Source: Neurospora tetraspora (Eukaryota > Ascomycota > Sordariomycetes > Sordariales > Sordariaceae). From it: a DNA stretch of 64,000 bases. The notes below the pieces were generated by a model. The model saw only the letters and a list, made by a program, of their open reading frames with translations. It ran no database searches and was not told the DNA's origin. Shown here one piece after another: positions 56,034 through 64,000 of this stretch. Position numbers and translations under genes: made by a program. The DNA lies in the NCBI RefSeq assembly GCF_033439725.1, contig NW_026944392.1, forward strand, positions 682,001-746,000, written 5' to 3'. Within the stretch, counting starts at the first letter, position 1. Each line of letters begins with the position of its first letter.

Positions 56034-57836
56034 ATGACTGGGAATAACCACGATCCTCCCCCAAATGGGCATGGCAGTTATGACAATCAAGACCATCCCT
56101 CCTCAAATGGACATGTCAGTTATGCCCAGCCAGACAGGCTACGAAACGGTTTGAACGAGCTCGACATCTCGAGTGGCTTTCAGGTTACCCTCAATGAGTA
56201 TAACTCTATGCACGCCAGGATGAACAACGGTCTGAACCTCCTTATGAATGTGTACCGCGACACGAACAACAAACTCCATGAGCTTGAAGACAAAAATATG
56301 GAGCTGTTGTCGAAAATCCAGGAGTACAGAGACTACACTGCGGAACTCGAACATTATATTCGCGGCCTGGAAGTAAAGAACAGGGTTCTCAATGACGTAG
56401 GCTCTTGTCCTCATCCTTTCCATATACAATTCTCCTAAGCTAACACAACTTGCACAATGCAGACCTCCAACGCATTTGCTTGCCTAATAATTGATGGCGA
56501 CGGTGCGTTGTTCAAGGAAGAGTACCTGGCCCAAGGCGAGGAGGGTGGCCGCGAGGCTGCCCATAAGCTCCATTCCGCCATCAAGACATACCTGGAGTCG
56601 GCCAATATGGAGGACCATATAAAAACTATTGTGGCCAAGGTATACTTGAACGTCGAAGGCCTCACCAAAGCCTTGATGGAGTCCGGCATCATACATGAAG
56701 AAGACAAACTCACAAAGTTTGGTCGCGGGTTTTGCCAAGCTCAGCCCTTCTTTGAGTTTATCGATGTTGGCCGCGGCAAGGAAAAAGCAGACCTCAAGGC
56801 CACTAAGCACTTTCACCTCATGCTGCACCTGAAGGAATGCAAGCGTGTGATGCTTGCTGGGTGCCATGACAATGGCTATGCCACGTATCTTGAGGAGTAC
56901 AGATGGGCATGTGACAAGATCACCCTCGTGGAGACGACCCCCGCCGCAAACGGTGTCGCAAAACTGAAACAACATTTCGACTTCAGGAAATTTCCAGACG
57001 TTTTCCGCTCCGAGCCTCTCTTCGTCAAAAAGCGCAGCCAACAGCACTACCCCTTCCTCACCCCCTACGGCAACATCGAGGCACCTCTTAGCCCTCCGTC
57101 AACCTATGCAACAAAGGCTCAGGAGCCAGCTATCGGCAAAAAGAACCATCCGGCAACTCCTTCTGATGCTCAAACGTCGAGAGGCGCTTCTCCCTCAGCC
57201 GCTCTTACGAAGACGCCCAGCCCGACTCAAGCTGCCGCTACCCCAGCACCCAGCTTAGATGGCCCCCAGAAAAAGAACCACCAACCAGCAGATGACGAAG
57301 GCTGGCAACCAGTCAGCTACGCCAAAGCTGCAGGCTATACCAAAGTCGGCCGCATGACCAGCAGCAACGACCCCGTGATCGGCAACTTTCGCAACCCACA
57401 ACCCAAGACCGAGAAGTTGTATTTCTACCTCAACGAAGCCCAGCAGCGTCTCGACCATCCCTTGGCCAGACCTCCCGACACCCAAACACGCCAAGATATG
57501 GAGGAGAGGACAAAGAAGAATGGCGCCAACTATTGCAATGGCCACCACCTGATCAAGCGATGCAAGCACTTGGCCGAGAACAATCACGGCGATTGTGATT
57601 ACATCCATGGCGCGCCGCTGAGCGAAAAAGATAGAAAGTTTCTCTGGTACAAAGCACGGAGTGTGATTTGCAGGAACGGAAGTGATTGCAGGGAGGATTA
57701 TTGCCTTGCCGGACATCACTGTGCCTGGGGGAAGGACTGTAGGATAGGAAAAGAGTGTCGGTTTAAGAAGACGCATGGTGTGGATCTTGTGAGTACTCTG
57801 CTTCCCTTCCCAGAAATCGAAGACACGGGTTATTGA
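56034..57836 (+). CDS. CCCH zinc-finger protein with NYN/PIN-like central domain
   Basis: Exons 56034-56396 and 56463-57836 (donor GTAGGC, acceptor TGCAG) give 578 aa, in frame. Residues about 45-120 are a coiled coil (DKNMELLSKIQEYRDYTAEL). The central domain begins FACLIIDGDGALFKEEYL, then GFCQAQPFFEFIDVGRGKEK and CHDNGYATYLEEYRW. This acid-bearing beta-alpha pattern is that of the DUF7923-like, NYN-type region found in fungal CCCH proteins. A Pro/Ser/Ala-rich linker follows, then Cys/His motifs (YCNGHHLIKRCKHLAENNHG with CDYIHG; VICRNGSDCREDYCLAGHHC with WGKDCRIGKECRFKKTHG) forming tandem CCCH-like fingers. Fungal annotations often call this family DNA-binding, but CCCH fingers commonly bind RNA. 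Apparently intact. Confidence 0.85.
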
Positions 57837-58720
57837 CCAGGTATAACTCCAGGAACCGTTCTATATCGTTCACGAGGGGGATCCCTGCCCGAAGCGGCTC
57901 ATTAGAAGGGGCTAGTCCTCCGCTTCTGGCGCATAGGCATGTGGGAAGATCCCGTCAGGGAGAGGAAGGCGACCCGAACTGGGAAGTCATGACGGCCTTG
58001 AGTTGAACCACATCGACAACAGCGGTTGGAGGACAGCCAATGCATAGGCCAACAAGACTCTCGAGGCAGATGAGACACACTGGACCAGTGTCGGTTGAAG
58101 GAACAGCGGACGGCGTGAATGTTGCGTTGGCATTTTAATCCAGGTACACGATTCACTTTGCAGGAGATACACGGAGCGCATTTGGCCTGTTGCATTGAGG
58201 GATGGGATACAAAGGGTCCAAATCGGTAGCGAACATGGAAGGATCTCGCAAGTAATCGAGCAGCAAATCTTGTGGACCAGGTACCGAGCAACAAAGATAG
58301 CATATGGCCTAAAAGACATGTTTTATAGTCAAAATACAGATAGACTACAGCATGAAACAAGAAAGATCAAAACTCCAGCTCCTTTGACTCGTTTTGAGAT
58401 AGGATGTGTCCCTTTGTGACTCCATCACTTAGGAGTTGGGTTTCCTTGCTCGGCTTTTACTCTTTTGTTCTTGTCATCTTCCCTCACTGTGAGAATAAGG
58501 CAGGAGTGATTTGATACATGGTCTCTAGTTCGAGGGGCAGCTTGGTCCTGGAAGAGGTGCGTGCATGCAGGTCCAATGTGGTCGATGTGTTCATTACAGC
58601 CTAGCGTGTTTATTACAACCTCGGTATCACCAAAAACACGCGAGACCTATCCCGACACTTTTTACAGAAACGCAACACAATCCATAAGCTCATCATTCCA
58701 GTGATACACCGACCCAACGC
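57837..58720. other. Intergenic
   Basis: About 880 bp between convergent genes, with no protein-like frame on either strand. Confidence 0.4.
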
Positions 58721-59290
58721 TCAGGCAAACAACCCCCCTAGCATAACCCCCCACCCCACCACCCCCGTAACTACCATCTTCATTGACATCTTTCCCCTCC
58801 ATGCCGCCGCGCTCCCCTCCGCATCCTTAACCTGCCAGATAGTAATGAAATCCTCCGTAATATTCCCCTCCCTCTTCACACAACTCTCCATCAGACTCGC
58901 GGCTACTGATCCCGGATTTCTTTTTTTTGCGTCGTTTCCGTTCCTGTCATCAGTCCCATTCTCATAGAGGAACTCATCGGGGATCAAACACCATAGTTCG
59001 CACTTTTCAGGTCCGCCTACGTAGACGCCTTCATTTTCGGTGTTTATGTTGTGGTTCTCGGTATTGCTGCCGCCACAGCAGGCCGTCATGCCTACTAGCG
59101 ACTCATTCCAATTGGGCACGGCAAAGATGCTCGCGTCGCGCAGGAGGGTCTTGTTCTGGGGCTCGTCGCCCACGATTTGGGGGAGGGCGTAGATGCCAAG
59201 GTGGTCGCAGGTTGTGGCGGGGGTTATGGGGGTTGTGGTTGTGGGGGAGGCACGGGTGGCCAGGAGGGCTGGTGGTGGTGATGGGGCCAT
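58721..59290 (-). CDS. Small secreted/GPI-like protein, paralogue 1
   Basis: From the ATG at 59290 the frame gives 189 aa. The N-terminus is Pro/Ala/Thr-rich (MAPSPPPALLATRASPTTTT), then a core with paired cysteines: TTCDHLGIYALP, GMTACCGGSN, GGPEKCELWCLIPDEFLYEN, ESCVKREGNI and ITIWQVKD. The last 20 residues are hydrophobic (MVVTGVVGWGVMLGGLFA) and could be a GPI signal or a tail anchor. No classical leader is visible in this start. A longer in-frame start at 59557 would add a hydrophobic stretch (TILFISLLASDLYQASIAA) that could serve as one. It has a paralogue 1.4 kb away in the opposite direction. Function unknown. Confidence 0.65.
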   Translation of the reverse strand: MAPSPPPALLATRASPTTTTPITPATTCDHLGIYALPQIVGDEPQNKTLLRDASIFAVPNWNESLVGMTACCGGSNTENHNINTENEGVYVGGPEKCELWCLIPDEFLYENGTDDRNGNDAKKRNPGSVAASLMESCVKREGNITEDFITIWQVKDAEGSAAAWRGKMSMKMVVTGVVGWGVMLGGLFA

Positions 59291-59649
59291 GGTTGAAAAA
59301 TGGAAGGTTTGTGGTCTGTGATGACTTCCCGCTACTAGAAGGGACAGTTGAGAATGGAAGATGGGTGGTTGATGAACCGATGGGGACTGGAGTACAGGTC
59401 GGTATATCGCTGGTCGAGATATCTTCAGTACAGGAAAAGCTCTTGCGGCAATGCTTGCTTGGTATAGATCTGATGCAAGTAAAGAAATGAAGAGAATCGT
59501 GTTGATGGGGAGCGGAACTGAAGGAGCAGAGATTCGTGCGGGGCCAAACCTCTTCATATAAAGTATCTTCCTGATGTTTGTCGGTTAACAGGCAGGCTCA
59601 GCCTTGATAGGTTTCCAAACTGTCGGGTGTTGCCCTTCGCAATTCCGCC

Positions 59650-60018
59650 CAGCGCTGGAAACAAATCAAATACAAATAAATATAGAACTGTATTTATTTG
59701 AGTGGGTCAAATATTCTTTTATATTTATTTGCATTTGATTTATTTGTATTTATTTGACGATTTGCCAAGACAGGTGGAGCCAACGGCCAACCCTAACCCT
59801 GATCCCGACCCCCCTTCCCAAGTTCGGTCCGCGGGCAAAATAAACACTTTTTCTCACCAAAAAAGTTCTGCCCGTGTGTCAAGAAGGCGGTCAAATACAC
59901 CAAATCAAATATCGATCTATATTTTTTTAGGCACATCAAATATGCATCTGTATTTATTTATTTGTATTTGGTCATTTTCTTGTATTTGGCTTGGCGATTT
60001 GATCTGTTTCCAGCGCTG
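59650..60018. mobile_element. hAT-type MITE
   Basis: A 369-bp element bracketed by the 8-bp direct repeat ATTCCGCC (59642-59649 and 60019-60026). Its ends are inverted copies, CAGCGCTGGAAACA followed by A/G and ATCAAAT, one mismatch in 22. The interior is rich in TTTATTTG words near both ends and has no transposase. An 8-bp target duplication with CAG..CTG termini is diagnostic of hAT elements. It is non-autonomous. Confidence 0.9.
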
Positions 60019-60742
60019 ATTCCGCCCAATTGGACCCAGCGGTTGTCATGAGAAAGTCGGATCCTCTACATTATTGGGTGCGGCAACGAGCGGTTGCATT
60101 GGCGGGGGGCGACCGAGCCTTCATGACATTGGCGCTTGCCAACACTGCCTTCCACGATGTCACGTCTTGGAATACTTGGATGCTTGGCGCACAACAGTTG
60201 CAACACTTGTCTCCCCAACCTCGTTGGGAAAGAAGGGCTCGTGACAACTGTGCCGGCAAAGGAAGTAACATCCACCGGCATAGGGTCCGCTCTTGATCGA
60301 GAGTCACCCATGTTTCACCTACCAACAGAGTCCAAAACAACGAAAGGATTGTGCCCGTTTAGCGCGGATGTGGAGCAGTGAGCCTCGTGACCTCGTGTCC
60401 TTTAGTCGCCTTCCTCTTCCATCATCGATACATGTCTGGGCGTTTCACTCCGCCTTCTTCACACCGACCGGCTCCAGTCCATGCCAGCGTGGCATGACTT
60501 TTATAGCCGAGTCGTGCTAGCATCGTGAGGCCCCAAAGATATCCCAAGTTTTGTAGGCTCGCCATCGTTTGAACTATTCCCTCATTAGCGTTGACGTTGA
60601 TACAAAAAGCACAGCGTTTAAGAAGAAAGCCAAAGGTAGTAGGTACGGAAATTCCCAACATGTCGAATTACGCAACCGTTCATACATACCATGGCAAAAC
60701 TGACAGTCACATCGCAGATCCCATACGCTACAGGCTCCGAAA

Positions 60743-61227
60743 ATGTCACCACCCACAACAGCCCTAGCCATAGCGGCCCGAGCCGCCACCAGCACGGCTA
60801 CCGCTCTCACCCCCGCCTCCACATGCGACCGCGAAGCCATGGTCGACCTCTCCCAAATGGAAGGTCTTCCCCAAAAGCGGGCATGACAGCCTGCTGCGGC
60901 TTGAAACCCGACAACGCGGTGCACATGGCCGGTCCCGACGGGTGCGCGTTGTGGTGTCTGATTCCGGACGAGTTCCTTTTTGAGCAGACCAAAAATGAGG
61001 ATGGTACGACGAAGAATGGGAAGAGGAGGGATGGGACGGTGGCTGCGTCTGCGATGGAGCAGTGCGTCGAGGACAAGGGCAACGTGACGGGGCCGTACAT
61101 TACGATTTGGCAGGTTAAGGAGGGGGCGGCGGCGGCGGCGGCGACAGCGTGGTCGGGGAAGATGTCGCTGAAGACGGTGGTGGGGACGGTGGCTTGGGGG
61201 CTGGTGGTTGTTGGGTTGCTTGCTTGA
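60743..61227 (+). pseudogene. Paralogue 2 of the small secreted/GPI-like protein, altered
   Basis: The C-terminal 120 residues closely parallel paralogue 1: GMTACCGLKPD, AGPDGCALWCLIPDEFLFEQ, KRRDGTVAASAMEQCVEDKG, PYITIWQVKEG and a hydrophobic tail TVVGTVAWGLVVVGLLA. The N-terminal start at 60743 (MSPPTTALAIAARAATSTAT, STCDREAMVDL) parallels the start of paralogue 1 but lies in another frame. The roughly 25-residue segment that should join the two is missing, with the frame lost at about 60870. A frame from 60691 reads through but its N-terminus is the wrong-frame reading. Probably a damaged duplicate; an unseen intron or sequencing error could also explain it. Confidence 0.6.
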
Positions 61228-62000
61228 GGTTGAGTTCTGTTACGGTATTTGCATGTATTCGGAATTTCTCAGGACCGAGGCCTGTCTGTCAGTCGGTTTG
61301 GTTGAGTGTTTTTAAGAGAATACCTACCCTTTTTTTTTTTTAACACTGGCTTCCTTCCCTTCGTAGCCTTGGGCTCCTTCCTGTTGGCCATCGTCGAGCT
61401 GGTCTCCTTCTACTTACAGGTGCGCGCCTTCTATGTATCCGTATCGCTACCTTCCCTATAGCGGGACATGTGGGGTATTCACCCCGCAGGGTATGTGTCC
61501 GTCGGTCCCGATATTGGCCTTGTTGTGCAAAACTTGAGGGAGGGAAGGAACTTTGATGACATTTTATTTCCAAGTCTGTTGTCTTGATGGTGTTTTCCCA
61601 ATTTTTTGTCAGGCCTGTACCCTGCTGTGTTATGGCGGCGTGTTAACACATGATCACTAAAACTTTGACACAACCACCAAGTTGTCGACAATGTTAGGAA
61701 CCTTGAGACACTAGTCTGCTAGAAAGCAATGGCAAGAAAAAAGACAATGGAGCTGAAGACATGCGAAGGGCTTGGCCTCGTAACCTTAGTTAGATCTTAC
61801 CTCCCCAGTCCACTTGAAGATGTCTCAAAAGCTGTCTGCTCATACCTACCGAATCAGCCAAGCAGCAATTTCTCTCAGCGGGTGCACTAACACTTACACA
61901 TCAAGCTTTGAAGTCCCGTTCCCACACTCAAGCGCCTTGTCAGTCTCGGCGCGCTAGTTGTATTGAGCTGGCCACAACACCGACTTTCCAACGGATTTTG
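61228..62000. other. Intergenic
   Basis: No convincing gene. The end of this stretch grades into the AT-rich block. Confidence 0.4.
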
Positions 62001-64000
62001 ACAGATTGACCAGATTTAACTGTTTTAATCAACGTACATCAACCGCATCGTATCGTAAATTATCGAAATCTGCACCAAAAAACCAACATTTCAATACTAG
62101 CATATTAGCTATCGTTTTATTTAGCGTTTTTATTATTTTTACTATTATTGTAGCCATACAATATAGTGAACTTTCCCAATTCGAACTAACGAACTATCAT
62201 AAATTTAATATTCTATAACGACGAGCCCATTAAAAATATCGCTATAACCGTTAACGTTTGCGAACGTATAATATATTAATATAAACGTAATTTCAATATT
62301 ATTAGTAAATTAGTACTACCCTCTCGAACGTCCCAAAATTCTAGGAAGCCCCCTATATAAGCTATAAAAGTATACTTGTAACTATGGCAACCGTTTGTAG
62401 TTATTATACTATAATTATAATTAATATTGTAAAGGAGGTTATAAAATTGTTAATATTAAAGCTATCCTTATACTTCAATGAGATTTGTATTTTCTTAGTT
62501 AACGAATACGATGTATATATATCGATTAAAACCGTACGGTACTATTTATACTAAGAGCGTTAGAAGAAAAGAAAATTAGCGTTTAAAGCAATATAGTAAG
62601 AGCCTAAGTTAGTAGTAAAGTAAATAATAAAAATATTATTATTTATTATAGAAATATTCGTCTTTTACGATAAAATTAATATAGATTAATATAATGGAGT
62701 TTATTATATTAGCTAAGCTCCCCGCGGTACTATTGTAATGATATCGAACCGCTTTAAGCGTGGTAAATAATATTATATTCTCTTAACTATATCGGTTAAT
62801 AGCGTATTTAAAATACTAGTTTTTAAGAGATAAATCAATACCTTAAGGTTTATTAAATAATTGAAAGATCGCCTCCTGCCTATAATTAATCCCTTTCTTA
62901 GTTATAATAGTATTTTAATAATAAATAACACGAACTAGTATCTACGTAATGAATTTTATTATATATGTATAGGCGCGGGTATATTATTTTAATATTTACC
63001 GTTATATTTTTCAAAATTTAACCTAATCAAAACGTATTTTAATAATTTTAAGAAATATATAAAGCGGGTATATAACAACGAAGGTAACAATAGGATAACT
63101 AATAAAAATTTCCTTATTTTCTTCTATCGAATTACTAAAAGTATTAGGTATAGAATATAATAAATCTATAATTATTTTAAAAACGTTAAATTAATTCTAG
63201 AGACTATTAATAATATTAATAAAGATTATACGATTCTATACACTAATTAATTAAAAGAATATAAGAAAATTAGTAACGTTACTAAGTAAGGGTAAATAGG
63301 GAGGGTAATTAAATAGTATAGGGGGTAATATATAATTTTTATTATAATTTAATACTAGAAATGCTAAAAATACTAAAAATACTAGAAGTACTAAAAGTAC
63401 TAGAAATACCAGAAGTACATTTATCTATATAATAATGAAAAAAGGGTATTAAAAGTACTAAAAATACTAGAAATACTAGAAATACCAAGTAGAGTACTAA
63501 TATTTATCTATATAATAATAAAAAGAATATAGAAAGTGCTAAAAATATATAAATTCCCCCTTTATAATTAACATAATCTACTTCTTTTATTATAATTCGT
63601 TTCGTATACTATAATCGCTAGCAATAGTGTTGCCCGCTAAAAAGGTAAATACTCTTATAACACAAAATTCGAAGGTAGTAGTATCAGTCGGTCATACTAT
63701 AAAGTTATACTACGAATTTAGTATATAATAATAATAATTAATTAAATTTATTAATTAGAGGGTAGAAAGTATACCGTAGAAGCTACCTACTTAGGCGATT
63801 ACTAACTACTTTTATTTAAAGAAGGTTTTAATACGACTCTTTAACAAATTATAGAATTCTATTATAAAGCCTAATTTTATAAACTATTCGACTAACTAGT
63901 ACCTAAACGCTATAATATCTATAATAGGGGTATTTAATCCTCTAAATACTTTTCGTAGTACAATTAAAAGTTGCAATACCTATACTACTACTATAATCTT
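62001..64000. repeat. AT-rich, gene-less block (RIP-type decay)
   Basis: Base composition changes abruptly near 62.0 kb to mostly A and T, with very many TA steps. There are no frames over about 70 codons and short local repeats such as AATACTAGAAGTACTAAAAG around 63357-63490. Heavy CpA-to-TpA decay of former repeats gives this appearance in ascomycetes. No element can be named. Confidence 0.75.

Noticed and set aside
57902-58360. 152-codon minus-strand frame rich in Cys/Arg/Ser
   Set aside because: No start context or protein-like pattern; intergenic.
1-64000. CRISPR arrays, rRNA or tRNA genes
   Set aside because: No regularly spaced repeats of that type and no recognisable tRNA or rRNA sequence; CRISPR is not expected in a fungus.

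Overview
The window is nuclear DNA of a filamentous ascomycete (Pezizomycotina, probably Sordariomycetes). The support is short GT..AG introns of about 45-90 bp, a Zn2Cys6 regulator, HET-domain and fungal NLR-type genes, Ty3, Copia and LINE relics, and AT-rich stretches with TpA-rich decay typical of repeat-induced point mutation (RIP). All gene models were spliced by eye; where the exons summed to a multiple of three this is stated.

1-14.4 kb is an ordinary gene block: a truncated secreted-protein gene, a rhamnogalacturonan acetylesterase (SGNH fold), an 11-exon full-size ABCB/MDR exporter (1,301 aa), a divergently transcribed Zn2Cys6 transcription factor (780 aa, with a 24-nt micro-exon carrying part of the zinc cluster), a small C2H2 protein, and an acidic protein with a glycine/tryptophan-rich amphipathic stretch. 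The exporter and the factor share a 1-kb intergenic region and may form a regulator-transporter pair.

14.4-48.5 kb is an accessory, repeat-rich island rich in genes and relics of fungal non-self recognition. It holds a NACHT-ankyrin NLR gene with several frame breaks (18.4-21.4 kb), a broken HET-domain start (26 kb), an ankyrin-repeat remnant (28.7 kb), an intact 1,255-aa phosphorylase/NB-ARC/TPR NLR (36.9-40.8 kb) and a 775-aa HET-domain gene (46.1-48.5 kb). Between these lie fossils of Ty3 and Copia elements, a solo LTR in a serine-hydrolase gene, a 5'-truncated LINE with a 17-bp target duplication, and a dispersed repeat with four copies. There is also a 3.3-kb candidate element, 42.09-45.39 kb, bounded by short inverted repeats, in which a DUF3435-like tyrosine-recombinase relic and a JmjC-domain relic lie in the same orientation. 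That pairing is the most unusual thing in the window. A few ordinary genes (a DEDD 3'-5' exonuclease, a small coiled-coil protein) persist within the island.

49.3-61.2 kb returns to ordinary genes: two uncharacterised proteins, a dienelactone hydrolase, a small secreted protein, a CCCH zinc-finger protein, and two divergent paralogous small secreted or GPI-like proteins with a hAT-type MITE (8-bp target duplication) between them. From about 62.0 kb to the end the sequence is extremely AT-rich with no recognisable gene, as expected of RIP-degraded, heterochromatic DNA.
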